A program made the position numbers and the translations under genes. DNA of 64,000 nucleotides from positions 743,545-807,544 of the forward strand of contig PTEX01000202.1 in the NCBI GenBank assembly GCA_003342815.1, written 5' to 3'. Below, in pieces: positions 23,588-36,400 of the stretch (position 1 is its first letter; each line of letters opens with the position of its first letter). Origin of the DNA: Eudromia elegans (lineage: Eukaryota > Chordata > Aves > Tinamiformes > Tinamidae). The notes under the pieces are model-generated. The model was not told the DNA's origin. It was given only the letters and a program-made list of their open reading frames with translations, and did not search any database.

Positions 23588-26500
23588 GTAGGGTCACAGC
23601 TGCTAAACAGTGAGAATTAAGAGCTCTTGCCATTTCAGAAAAAAAATGAAGGTTTAGTGTCTAATGTTGAGGAATAGGTAGAAAGACATTTAGGAGAAAG
23701 ACTATTGCTTCAAGCCAGACTGAGACCCAGCCAGCAAAACTGGACATCTCAAATTATTCTGGTATGAGCTGCAAGGTGATGAAGAGCTAAATATATCGCT
23801 ATATATTTACCTATACTTAATTTAAAATGGATTTTCTGTTGTTGCTCTTCTAGCTTCTGTAGAATTGCCTACAATTACAGGCAGCCAGCAGAATTTAGAG
23901 TAGCCTTTGACTTCTATAGGACTGTGAAAAGACAAAACACCTTTGCATCCTCTAGATACCTGGGTACTTTGTGAACAGTTTTTGTGACTTGCAGCCAAGT
24001 CTCTTTATTTCTATTTGTCTGTTTGCTTGGAATGCTGCCAAATGCCATAATTGGTCAGAGTAGAACACATTGTGTGGATAGAACCTGTGTTATTGATCAT
24101 CAGGACAATAAGATTCAAGGCAAGAAGGATAGAGGGGAGGCCAAGAGGACAGCTGTAAATTTCTTGACAGGAACTCGGATATGTATTCCTTGGTGATACT
24201 CTGGGTTTGCTGTAACAGGACAAAAATGCAATACCTTACCAAAGCAAATAGATGTGTGACCTACAAAATTAAAGAAAAATGCAACATAAGTGTGAGCTGC
24301 TNCTGCATGGTAGGTGTTTTGTTTCATGCAACTTGCTAGGCAGCAAGTAACAACAGTGTTTAAGGTAACAACATAGTGACTTTCTTGGGGTGATTTTAGT
24401 TCCTTGCTTGGCAACTTTATTTTTTTTAAATCGAGGTCTTTGCTGATGGATGTCTTCGACTTCCCACTGCATCCCTTCCAAGTCAGTCATGACTACTGTA
24501 TTGTCTGTATCCATGCCTGTCTGCTGTCTCTGTATATCTATTAAAAGTGATGAAATAAATTCTGGACTTAGAAGTAGCAGATTTGTTGTGTATCTAAGCA
24601 ATTTTTTCTGCTTAACTAGTGAGTCATCTTTTTCCAGTAAGATGAACTATGAAATTTTTGCTCTTCTGGAGATGGTAGAAGACTTTCTTTGGTTTTAGTG
24701 AGGCAAAGGTTTAGTTAGTTCTGTGCCGTTGTTGATTAATGCAAGCAGAGTACAGGGATATAACTTATCAATGCCATGTTGATACAGCTGAGGGCAGCCA
24801 ACTATAGCTACTCTGAAGCCTACAGTCGTGTACTAATATAGATTGTGATATTTGATCTCCAGCCACTTTGCTACTGGAGATTTATATTTCAAAATATAAA
24901 AATCCTTCCCTGTTCTTTTTTTCAAAACAGTTGGTATCTGAGATGCATTTTTTTGTGTTACTGATTTGTTCTGTTTTTGGTGTAAAGAGAGTAATTTGGA
25001 CCTTAATGGAATGTTTGATTTTTCTATGTATTTAAAGCTTGACACTTCATAACTAGAGCTGAAGGGGAATTCTACTCTTCAACCAAGGCAGCTACATGAA
25101 CCGTTGATTGCAATGCAGTCAGTTTATGATAAACTAGCTAAAAACAATAAATGATAGCTTTTTACTTCCATTGGAAAGGAAGTATGATCCAGACATAGTT
25201 ATTTCAAATGAAAATTATGGCAAATTTGAAATACGAGTTTCAGTTTAGGAATGTGAAAATGGTTTTAAAGCAATGAACAATTGCTTATTTTTAGGAACTC
25301 AGATATGTAAAAGTTAAGTTTTCATTAGAAAACTACTATTTTGGATAAATTATTTGGAACAATTTAACACAGTTTCTTCAGTGTTGACAGTTTTCACATT
25401 GGAATAAGAAAATAATTCATAGTTAGTATTATCTAATTATTAATCTAAAAGTTTTAATATTGCAATACTATGTTTTATATGATTAAGTAATTCACGGTTT
25501 CTTGAATCTTGGAGCAAGAGGTGAGGGTTTTCTTATTATTCAGTTTAGTGTCATGATTAATGCCTGCCTGCCACCAGTTTGCATATGGGGGCCATATCCT
25601 TGACGAATATTTTATGATCAAGAAGTTGAATTCTGTCACTTCATTAGAAAGTCAAAAGGGAAACTGTGCATGTGAAAATATGCATTTAGCAAAAAGAAAT
25701 GTCAACTGGACATTATTAAAGCACCTACTGCATGCGCCTTAGGGTACTTTTAAGTCACTTCATTTCTTACATCACGGGACTAAGACTTCTTTCCCATATT
25801 GGTAGTAAAGATCAAAACATCTTTTTAAAATATAAACAAATAACTTTGAGCTTTCAGTCTAACCATGAGAAAAATATAAAAAAAAAAGTATAGGGAAGAC
25901 TCAGGAGGTAAGTGATACTGGAATGAATGCCTTGGAATGGGATCCTTAGCATCCTGTGCTTTGTTTTTTTGCTAAAGGGGATGGGTTACAACAAAAAGCT
26001 TGGTGGTTGCATCTTCCTCTGCCCCTTATACTCTCAAGACAAGGAAGTCTTGTTCTGTTTTCAAACATTCTCATGTTACCTACTACAGAGTCAAGTGAAG
26101 GACAAGGAGGGGAAAGCTTTGCATTATAAACAGTTAGAAAAAATACATGTATGAAATTAAAGTAATAGACACAAAGTTTTATGTGTATAGCCACAATACA
26201 CGTGTTTCTTGCATGGTGAGTAATTTCTTGTTCATAAGCAAAGGTGTTATCATCAAGCAAAGGTATACTTATCACTAAACTACCTATATTGTATATATTT
26301 TATCTTCAGTCACCTAGCTAGATATAAGCAAATAGATTTTGAATGTGTGTTGTATATCTAATAATTGAGACTTAATTATAGGGTTTTTTGTCATAAGAAT
26401 TCCATCTTTCAGAAAGAAAAAAAAAAAATCCTTAGAGATACTGCAGTGGCAGTAAGACCCTATTGCAGGGTAAAACATGCCTGGTGCTGCAGGGCAATTT

Positions 26501-26679
26501 AAGGATTTATGCTGCAGAAACTCCAAAAATATCACAGAATTAGTAACTTTACAGTGCAAATGTATATGTTTTATTTGGTCTTCGATGATACAATGTGTAA
26601 TTTTCATATTGATTAGCTTTTCCCACAGTTTGGAACATAAATGTTAGAAAATAAGTAAAAATATAATCTGCTTACCAGT

Positions 26680-26733
26680 AATACTAATATATTAATATGT
26701 AATAATATATTATTAATATTAATATATAATATG
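26680..26733. repeat. AT-rich low-complexity tract
   Basis: Overlapping AATATATTA and TAATATTA words form a self-complementary AT tract. Confidence 0.8.
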
Positions 26734-27578
26734 AACTATAAAAACTTCAGCACTTGAGATTCCTCTTGCAATGCAGTTAGATTCCTGCTCTTTAAGAAGC
26801 AGAAACAGCTATTCGATGGTTCTTAAATCCTTACTTTCCTACTCCTTCAATGAGATCCAAAGATCGTGTTCTACTGCTATTTTATCTGATATTGGGAAGA
26901 AAGCTGGTCCGACCTTTTGGCAGTTGACACTGGACCTGATAACAGATATCTCAATGATACAGCAGCTCTGCCAGACATCAAGTCCTTTGCCTGTCATTTA
27001 TCTCACAGGTGTTAGTACTAAATGCTTTCCCTGCATAAGACATCAAGTAAAAGACTGGAATGGCTAAGGAGGATCACCCCTTGCCAGGGTTAAGTGATGC
27101 ACTGCTGGAAAGAGGAGTTATTGGTGGTTCTCCCATATGTACTGTCCATCAGTGCTTAATCTTCCCTCCTTATTGCCAAACGAACAAAACTAAATCATGT
27201 CCTTATAGTGCAATGTTTTCTGTGTGCTAGAGTGAACTGGGGGGGAAATCTTGGTCAAGTTCTTAATGTAATTCTNAAACTTAGGGTTCATCTCTTATGC
27301 TTTTCTTATTAGGAGCTTAATTTGTACACAGACTTGCAATTATGGAATAGTATAGAACAATATTTTGTTACACAGAAGGTACAAGAAGATGGCGTGTGGA
27401 AAATGTTAAATGTGAAACTTCACTGTCTCTAAACTCCCTTTTCCCACTCCATAAAAACTAATACAACATTTCCTTCAAAACCATAGACATCTTGAAAAAT
27501 GAGCTCATTACACATTTTTTTTTGCCTTTGAGATTGAGATGAAGAGCGTGTTTAAGGTGCATGTTGCTATTAGGCAAC

Positions 27579-27626
27579 TTTGGTTAGCCCTTGGTGCTTT
27601 GGTTTGGTTAGCCCTTAGTGAAGCCT
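27579..27626 (+). repeat. 24-bp tandem duplication
   Basis: TTTGGTTAGCCCTT occurs at 27579 and again at 27603, with a slightly diverged remainder of the unit. Confidence 0.7.
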
Positions 27627-29481
27627 GAAGCTGTGTTAACTTAGAGAGATTAAACAGTGAATCCCTCTTTCCTAAAGAATTATAAGTAACTACTAGTAGT
27701 TATGTCAGGAATCTTAAAAACTGTGTGATGTCAACCAGTAGACTAATAATGATTTACTTAGGAAGATTTCTCACTCCTTGTGTTTTTTCTGTCATGAGGT
27801 AGTCTTCCCCCACACACCCTGAAGTTTCTAAAGCAGTTGTCTAAGGGAGTTTGTTTTATTGGTTCTCTTTCACTTATTAGTGCTTTCTCACAGTGTCTTC
27901 CTCTTATATTTGCACTTCTTCTTCCCTTTGAAACTTTTAACGTGCTCATGCTGGCACAGTTTAAGTGTAGAGATTGGTATAGAAAGACCACTTCCTCATC
28001 TATACCAATTGTCTGCTTCTGCAGGCTAGAGCTTGGAAATACACTGTGTCTACAGGTTGGCCTCCCAACCTCACAAGAATCAGGTATGAGCTGGCCTGGT
28101 CTCATGTTTCCTTTCTCCCTCCAGGACTTGTTTGAGAGAGTGCATTTTGTAGACCAAGCAGAGAGAGGTGGTGAAATTCTTAATTTTCTAGTTCTAAATT
28201 GTGATCCTAATACTTTCTCTGTTTTGCTCTATCTCTAGTTTATACTAAAAAAGCATAAATTGACCCAAAGGACTTAATGTATTTAGTCTTCAAAGAACTT
28301 TATAAGTGTTAATTGACTATAAATCCTTTACAGGATTTTAGAATTAAGATGATAAGGAACAAATGTGAGTAAAATTGATAATTATCAAGTGCTGCTTAAG
28401 TCCACTTCCCTAAATTAATGGTACTGAATTAGTTCTCTGGTTTCTTTTGCGGTTTTCTTTAGTCTGACCTGCATTAGTAACTCCCTGAGCCTTTTTCATT
28501 TTTTTTTTCTTATTTTTGTATCTAGCTTCTTCAGGAAGAATTTTGTGCCAAAATTATTTGCTTGCCTAAAATAAACCTTATTTTCAAGGCAGTTTAGGCT
28601 TTAATTCTTGATTAAGAGTACAAATATTCATAGCAAGTTAATGAAGGCACAAAACTGTCATGAATGGCTTGTATCTATGACACTCTTGATACTGTTGGTC
28701 TTACTAATGAACGCTACAAAATATCTTTTAAATCATCTTAGTTACTTGCATATGTCTGCAGCTAGATACAAAAAAATATGCTTTTAGAATCAATTCAATA
28801 TGTCATTAAAATAGAGATGTTTTCTGTAGACAGATATTATCTCCCATGGGACTGCACTAAGATTTGCTAATANCATGCCTGGATTTTTAGCAGTTCGGTA
28901 ATTTGGAGGATTTATTTACCTGACTTGACCTCTACTTGACTGCAGAAAGCACCATAGTTCAAACTGTGTTCAGGTGTATAAGCTTGAATATAAGCTTGGC
29001 ATAGTTACAGCATTTGCTTAATNCACATATGGCTGAAGTGCTATCTTCAAAATTTTAAAAATCTTCGTGTTGATTGTATGGAAACATAGAAGGGCTTGAA
29101 GGCAAATAGGATGGAATTGTGTATGATATTAAATTGCATCCCAAATTAATGAAGTCTGCAATTGCAACTTTATTTGGAAATGTCTTCTACCTGCTTTTGT
29201 TTCTCTCCCCTCTTGCAAATTATCAGATGTTTAAAAAATAAGCTGTGTTCAATGCACATTTGTAAGTTCCCAAGACTTGCAAGGCACATATTTTGAAATT
29301 TTCACATTATTTGCAAACTAAGTGCTATGTTAAGGTTTTTACTTTCTCAAGCATGTTTAGCAGCTGTACTTGAAAGGAATAAAGGTAGAAACAAGTATAT
29401 TGAAGGCTGCTGATCTAGAGAAGTGTCCAGGAAACATACTTCCTTCTTGGCTGCAGTAATGAGAGTTGGGTAACACTGATT

Positions 29482-29590
29482 ATCATAAAATCTTTAAGGT
29501 TGGAAGGGACCCTTAGAGATCCTCTAGTCCCACCCCCTTGCACATGCAGGGTCGCCTAGAGCATGTGGCACAGGCTTGCGTTCAAATGCA
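29482..29590 (-). mobile_element. CR1-type LINE 3' fragment, minus strand
   Basis: The + strand shows ATCATAAAATCTTTAAGG, then TTGGAAGGGACC, then a CCTCTAGTCCCACCCCC-like segment. This is the reverse complement of the typical avian CR1 3' terminal region. It is the clearest CR1 remnant in the window and the main evidence for a bird source. No reverse transcriptase sequence remains. Confidence 0.8.
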
Positions 29591-31154
29591 ATCCAAGCAA
29601 ATCCGATCCTGGTGGGATTCATCTTGAAAAATTCTGTTTCCTCTTACTGGATAATGAGGGGAGGCGGAAAAAAGACTCTGACTCTTGCAACTGGTTTAGT
29701 GTTGCTCTCTTGAAGAGTTCGTCTTGATCCATGCTAGAACCAGCTTGTAAAATGAGCCAGCATTGTGCATCTCAGACACCCTGCTGACTCTTCTGTGCTT
29801 ATCTAATCATACTAATATTGACATATGACTGCTACTCTTTTAAGCTAACCCTTGTTCTTTAGTTGCATACAATTCAGTGCAGATATGTTAATATAATTGG
29901 GGGTTGTAGCTTTCAGTGATGTACTGCTGCCCTTGTGGGACCCACCTGTAGAGTTAAAAATCATCATTGGGTATAAAAAGTCACTACTAGACATGTTCCT
30001 GTAGGACATGTATTCTCTTTTGTTGATAATTTTGAGATTTCAGGGTTGGGTTTCATACATTTTTAGAATAATTAGAAATGTAAATTTTGAAATACTTCTA
30101 AAAACTTAGAGAAAAAGGGTGAAATATTGCGGGTAGAATTTTGTAAATGTAAGAGTACTTTTGGTAATGCTACAGTTCAATATAAGGCTGCCTTGAATGA
30201 GAACTCCAAACTTTTAATCACCTCGCCTTTTCTTTAAGCAAAATTAAGTTTCCCTGATATGTGTAGTTGTTTGTTGTTTTTAAAAAATGTTTTTTAAAAT
30301 ATTACTAAAGACTTGTGTTTCTTCCAGAAGGTAACTGTTCTAGCAAAGATCACTTGAGCCAGTGCAAGGCATCTTTCTCAACAGTGAATACTGTTTTCTT
30401 TCAAAAAAGATTATTTTTTATCTTTGTATTCTGCACACTTATCTTGCGGACTCTGAGTCACAGCTGCTACAGGATGGCTCAGCTCTCTGAGGGCTATCTT
30501 GCTTCATACTATCCAAAGCTGTAGCCTAACAGCTACTGCATTTGCAAGAAAGAAGCCAACTGAAAAGTGGAGATGGACCTAGCCTGAAACTTTAGATTAA
30601 AAACAGCTTTAAGGTTTGACCTTAGAAATATTATCTAAATAGTCTTGGCCCTGCATAAACAAGGTGGGGGCAGATAGTTTATCTAGACAGTGGATTTTTT
30701 GTGAAGTTGTGTCTTCTAATGAACAACTTGGAACAGAAGATCTATTCTCCTGCATATCTTCATTTTAAAAATAACTTGTTGTTATAATGGGAGACCCTTA
30801 AGGATTTCTGTGTACTGATTCTTAGAAGAAAAAGTGAGGATTTTCATCTGCATACATTAACATAGAGAGTTTTTTAAAGATATGGGCTTAAATATTTAGT
30901 TCTAAGTAGAAAATGGGTAGTGTATCGCTTGTCATAAACAAGGTATCTTACAGTTTCACAAAGCAAATATAAACTGGCTAGTGGAGAGTTGTAGAACAGG
31001 TAATGCCTTGGTGGATGAAACCTATTGCACAATGTTGATCTCTTACATGAGCTAAATTTCTCAGGATCGTAAACAATATGCAAACATTACTGACAGTGTA
31101 ACCTCAGAAGAGGAGCAACTTTGAGCTGTTTCACCACAGCAATACCATCTCAAA

Positions 31155-31245
31155 AGCTTATATAATAAGCAAATTATAAATTATAGCAATAATTTGTTAT
31201 ATATATTAAAATTTATAATATATAATATATGTTACAAATAGCAAA
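31155..31245. repeat. AT-rich low-complexity tract
   Basis: Nearly pure A/T with overlapping TATATAT, AAATTATA and TAATATATA words. Confidence 0.8.
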
Positions 31246-32157
31246 TATAAATGCATATTTCAGTATTTGCAGGANTGTAAAATTCAGGCAAGCCACATGC
31301 TTCCTGAGGTAGCAATACTGAAAAAGTTATGAGTATCTGCTTCAACATACTATCATATATTATTATATTTGACTATGAGGCATGGAGGTTAGTGTAGCGA
31401 GGCTGTGAATGTTGTAAAGTGCAAACACAAAAGAAGGTTGTTAGAGGTGTCACTCCAAAGTCTTTTTTATATATCTACATACTTCCACTAAAAAAAACCT
31501 AGCTAAGGATCTTTACATTCATAGGTGCTTCATTAATGGATGTTGTCTTTTATTATCCCACTTGAACTAATTTAACCAAGAGTTGTAAGAAAAAGGGCAG
31601 GAATGTTAATATAAGGGAAAGATGTGTGTATCTCACCTGCCAAACTACACAATGTATTATGACTACTTTTTTTTTTATGTTGAAATAGACCATTGCAATT
31701 GACTTGAATTAACGCAAACACAGGTAGTTCTAGCTTTAAGATCTGTAAATAACAAATAAGATTAAAAAATGTGTTGGCTTTGATCTAGCTATAGCTTCCC
31801 TGCATTTCCGAAGGCAAATCCACTTCAGAGAGGATTTGGCCCTTCAGGAGATTGGAAGAACTGATTAGGTAACTGTCTTGTTGTTCCATACTGGTCACCA
31901 TCTGGCATGCTGGCACTTGGTGATTTATATGTGACAGTCACATTACACAGGTATAAATACCAAAGCAGAGAGCAAAACAATAGTGAATCAGGACCATGAA
32001 GTACTGTTGGCAAATGTTTGCCTTACGGTGTACGAACAGATTGTTATTTCAGTTTAAGAAAAAAAATGACTTTGGGAGAGTTTGGCTAGGCTTTATCAGT
32101 GCCAATATGAACAAAAGTCTGCCTTTCTGTTTGGATATAAGATAGGCAAACCTGAAG

Positions 32158-32201
32158 TTTTAGCACTCCTTTGAGTGCTAAAAGTAGTTTGAAAACTACT
32201 T
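32158..32201. repeat. Two adjacent perfect hairpins
   Basis: The first is TTTTAGCACTC at 32158-32168 paired with 32173-32183 across CTTT (11-bp stem, 4-base loop). The second is AAGTAGTTT at 32182-32190 paired with AAACTACTT at 32193-32201, with a 2-base loop. They abut each other about 0.95 kb upstream of the SLC39A8 CpG island. Confidence 0.85.
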
Positions 32202-33289
32202 GATCTGTTGGGTCTTAAGTTAATAAGCACTTCTGGCCCTTTCCAGTAATTTCAGTTTAGAAATGTCCTTTTTTATTTTCTTAAGTTAGTGGAGTATGAA
32301 GGCATCACTCCCTGAAGAAAAATGTTTGCCATGTCTTAGAGCATGGTTTTCATTTTGTAGAGGACTGGCAGCAGAAAACAATCCTTAGTGGAATTATGTA
32401 GCACTTCCTTAAACTTTTCAGCATTATACAAATGCTGAAAACTCAAACTAATGCAAATATAAGACAGTTTAATTTAAATAAGCCTTTAAATTTCCATTAC
32501 TGATAAAAGGAAGCCTATGAAATAAGAGATTTTGCCATTAATGCTTTTGCCTTACTTTATACAATACTGGCAAAGCTTTCTGATGCAGCCTGTTCTAGTT
32601 TACCTGTTTGAGTTACTTTGCAATAGTTTTCAGTTTATCTACCATTTACAAAGTGGTTTTCAAAAATAAAAAGCTCTTCAAATTTCAAAATGCTTTCTCT
32701 AACCTGTTGTTCGAGCTGTTCCTAGACGCTGAAGAGGAGAGTATGGGAGGCTCCTGTTTACCTATATTAGGTGTAGCCACATTCTGAAAAGGTACCTTGT
32801 GATTCCCTTTGTGGCCAAAAATGTCTCAACGACGTTCTGTAAAACCATCCCTGTAGTGGGCAGTATCAATTTGGAGACAGCAAAATAAATTTTGCAAGAG
32901 GTAGTTGCAGAGTAANGTGGTAGTAGCAGGCATTTCTCCTGAGCTGGAGCTGTTGGTGTTTGGCTGTTGTCCTGAAGCAGGAGGGTTTCTTACCTAAGCC
33001 ACTTGAGTGATAGACCCAGCACTATGCCTGTGCCCAGGTGCAAATGTCCTGGGGTTGCTGGTTGATAAAAAGGCAACTTACTATTCTTTAATGTGGATTG
33101 CAGGTTCCTAAAAGAACCGAGTGGGTGCTAAGCTGTGCCTGAGCCCGGCGAGGAAGGGAGCCCGCCCCGCTTGCCCACTACGCCCCCCGCAGAGGCGAGG
33201 GGAGGGGCCGGCACGCGCGTACCTCCCGTCCCGCGGAGCCCTGGACGCGGGGCAGAGGTGGCGGCGGAGCGAGGGCAGCGCGGAGCTGC

Positions 33290-33296
33290 TGCGCGC
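33290..33296 (+). promoter_or_regulatory. Metal response element core (MTF-1 type)
   Basis: TGCGCGC fits the MRE core TGCRCNC and is followed by CCGG, about 35 bp before the SLC39A8 start codon. In a CpG island this short motif can occur by chance. Confidence 0.3.
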
Positions 33297-33330
33297 CCGG
33301 CAATCCTCGCCGTGTCCCGCGGGACCGGAG

Positions 33331-33489
33331 ATGCCGCCGCCCGCCGCCGCCGCCGCTTTCGCCGACGACGTGCTGCGCGTCTTCGGGGCCAACGAGAGCC
33401 TGTCGGGCGCGCAGCTCTCCGCGCTGCTGCACCGGCTGGGCGCCGCACCGGCGCTGGGCGCTGCACTGCCCGCCCTGCACCACAACCAG
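33331..33489 (+). CDS. SLC39A8: SLC39A8 coding exon 1
   Basis: It encodes 53 residues and ends in CAG before donor GTAGTG, phase 0. The segment FADDVLRVFGANESL matches the start of the mature extracellular domain of ZIP8. ATG 33331 is the only in-frame ATG, with G at -3. The frame stays open upstream to a TAA at 33109 but has no ATG and no hydrophobic stretch. Only MPPPAAAAA precedes the mature sequence, so the signal peptide expected for ZIP8 is missing or unrecognisable. A collapsed GC-rich segment in the assembly, an unseen upstream exon, or true loss could explain this. Confidence 0.75.
33407..33413 (-). promoter_or_regulatory. Second MRE core, minus strand
   Basis: The minus strand reads TGCGCGC, within coding exon 1. 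Its position inside coding sequence and the GC-rich setting make function uncertain. Confidence 0.2.
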
Positions 33490-36400
33490 GTAGTGCGGGG
33501 GAAGCCGGGTTTGCCCGCGCGGCGAGGGCCAGGCTGGAGAGCGCGGTCAGGCGCGGAGGCGCCGGGCCGGGCGGGCAGCTGCCGTGCCTGAAGCGAGAGG
33601 CACGGAGGGAGCAAAGGTCCGCGCGACGCTGGCTCGGGGTTCGGGCAAAGGTGCTAGTCCTGTGGAAGCTGCCTGCGGCGAGGCGGAGAGCGATCGGCAT
33701 CTATCAGCTGCCCTGGGCGCTGCCTGGCCCCCTAGCCTGGCACTGGGGTAAATAGCATCTGGGCGACCCCGAGCACGTGTGGGCATCCACTAGCTTTTCT
33801 GCATGAGAGTAACGGCACAGCTCAGGGGCGTTTAACAAAACAAAATTGCCACGTGATAGTGACCGCTTGATTAGAGAAAGATCTCCTTCTGTAAAGAAAC
33901 TTTTTTACACGTTTACTTTTTTTCTGAACTGGGCACGAACTGTATGCTCATAAATACATATACGATAAACTGTTTAAAATGTTAACTGGTTAAATATTTT
34001 TGGAATAACTATCACTTTTCTGGAAAATACTCTGACTTTAAAAAAAAAAAGTAGACTTTAAAGTGAAATCTACAATAAATTATCTTATAGCTTAGAATTG
34101 CATGAAGTGGTAAAGGGAAACCTTGAGGCTAGTGGAGCTTTCTTTATGCTAAGTCAATTTTGAAGATAAAGTGAAGATAAAGGGAAAACAAGGATGACTT
34201 CTCTTGATTATTCTTGATTTGAACTTCTTAAGGTACAGCAGAGATACGCTACCTTTAGAGATCTTTGGAAGACATTAATACATTTGGGTCTCTTCTTNTT
34301 TTTTTTTTAAATCTGTAGTATAGACAAACCCTGGAAAATCTGCAGCCTTCGTTTGTCTTAGAGCACAATTCTGATGTCTTTATCCTGAACAGAAGTTTAA
34401 CTTGGAGTTAATACCACTAAGATCAACATAACATTCACTGTAAGCATGTCAATATTTGCCAGTGACTACTTCTATTCAACATTTCACAAAATTGAACACT
34501 GTTACGCTGTTAAAACACACATAGTGTGTTGCTTTTTCTTTTTTTTCTTAAAAAAATAAACATTCCCAGCCACATGCGCTAAATGCAGGTTTACAGTGTT
34601 GAATATGGTTATGAAAAGAGGCTTTCTTTAAATGGGTGTGTAGAGGATAGGAATCCTCAGTCATTTGGGTTTTAGCTCTGCGAAAACACGTAGACCTCGT
34701 ACACAGGCTTTGGCATAGACTACAGGAAAAAAGTATGCGATGCCTCTTTACTACTGTGGGTGCATATTCCTCATAAGTCATTTGAGGTTTAGCTGAAATA
34801 CTTAAACGTTTTTACAGATCTNTTCTAGTTATCCTTTTTGAAATCTATTTAAGGTGTCATACTGAATTGTGTGTTCTTGTTTGAGAAGCTGAATTTCTTC
34901 TTAAAAATTGGTCTTATGACCTCTCAGCTAATACTGTTTAGGCACTCACTAGCTGCTCTTGGCTATTCACCTCATATGTGGCATACCAATGATTTTGGGC
35001 AAATGCTGTTCTCAAATGCATATTTGTATCAAAAATCTCAGGCATTTGCCCATGGTGCATGTTATCACTTTGAAGACTGTAGATCTTTGTCCATATAAGT
35101 TGTAGTTTAGAGAGTTTTCTGTTTGTGATAAAAGACATAAAACTTGCAGAGGTTCTAGTGGCCTAATCCAACTTTGAGTGTGATAAGGCACTGGAGGCCT
35201 AAAGTCTACCAATACTCTAGGAAGGAAAGTACCTCTGGCAAGTGATTCAGGTCTTGCTCAGGTACACTGAATCATCCACTCCAGTGTGTAAGTATCTGAC
35301 TGTAGGAGGAGAGAAGGGCCATCTTAGATTTTCAGTTTGTAACTACTGTGTCCATAGCTAGCAGGATGATTCCAGTCCTTTTCCCAACCAAGATAATATG
35401 CTCCTACTCTGTTAAAAGAATCCTTGATTTCTCTTCTGTGTTGATAATATGTTGACTTGAAAGCACAGAAGAAAAAGTGCTTTATTTTGTGGATGATAGT
35501 TTTTAAACATACACGTCTGTGAAGTTTTATAAGCAGTAACTTGTATTGCATGATGTCCTTGAGGATCCTCATTTGTTTCCGAAGATATGCCAAATGAGTT
35601 GTGAAGTATTTGTGCAGTTTGGACAATTTTAACTAGCTCCATTTTCTGTTTCTTTTGCTCCCTGTTCCTTTTATGGTTTATTTTGATAAAATAATTTATT
35701 TTTATAAAGTACTTTACCACATTCTCCTCTTTGTTTGAATTTCCGTTGATCTATTTTAATTATCATCTTTATATATTAAGTAAGGCTTATCACAAGAGTA
35801 AGTAATAACTGATCAGACTCAATCTTCACTGCATTTTTTCACATTTTACCATGAAATTCCTGTGTATTTTTTCCTACTATTAGGAATAACAATTGCAATT
35901 TCAGTTTGACAGTGGTGTGTTTGCTCGCTACATGTTTTGTCAAGATGTAAAGCCACAGAACTACAAGTGACCATATTCATTGCGTTCGTTGTGGTGTGAT
36001 AGCTCTACATGTGTTTGCTAGAGGCTAAAATGATTATGTGTAACAGTTTTTGTCAAACCATACTTGGAAGGTAAGTGGCATTAGAAATAAAGCTTGTAAG
36101 TGACACCTTTAGGCTTTGGAATAATCAGTTGCTGCAAATATCATACTCTGTTTTCTTTCTCTTACTTGGCTAAGAAAACTATATACACTGTTTTCTTCTG
36201 TTATAACAAGATATTGCCTCTTTAATATAGTTTATTTTTAAAGTATTTGGAGAAAATGCAATTAAAATCTTGAATAATNTTGCTGATCAGATATCCTTAG
36301 AGACTACTTTTTACCTAGAGACAAGTCAAAACTGTAACTGCTGGTTTGGACAGAATAGAACTAGAGTACTAGCTGTTTTGATTCTGCTTTTTGCAGCCTT

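Larger units (their letters stand above)
17615..29481. other. Gene-free intergenic stretch
   Basis: About 12 kb with no recognised gene. Contents are a T/A-run palindrome at 18254-18284, a hairpin at 23563-23587, an AT-rich tract at 26680-26733 and a 24-bp tandem duplication near 27579-27626. The longest open frame (27837-28238, + strand, 133 codons) overlaps an equally open minus-strand frame and resembles no protein family I know. Confidence 0.5.
29591..33110. other. Gene-free stretch upstream of SLC39A8
   Basis: AT-rich DNA with an AT-repeat tract at 31155-31245 and a pair of adjacent hairpins at 32158-32201. No exon was recognised. A weak acceptor-like TTGCAG lies at 33098-33103, just before the CpG island. 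Confidence 0.5.
33121..33780 (+). promoter_or_regulatory. SLC39A8: CpG island: SLC39A8 promoter and exon 1
   Basis: A sharp GC- and CpG-rich block surrounds the first coding exon in otherwise AT-rich DNA. No TATA box is evident. Two metal-response-element cores (TGCRCNC) lie at 33290-33296 on the + strand and 33407-33413 on the minus strand. I see no full NF-kB site here, although SLC39A8 is NF-kB-inducible in mammals. The transcription start cannot be fixed from sequence. Confidence 0.85.

Noticed and set aside
27758-28238. 133-codon + strand frame and 115-codon minus-strand frame
   Set aside because: They overlap on opposite strands, have no recognisable domain, and the + strand translation looks like random hydrophobic AT-rich sequence.
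33128-33786. Large alternative frames on both strands around SLC39A8 exon 1
   Set aside because: They are shadows of the CpG island. Only the frame containing FADDVLRVFGA matches a known protein.
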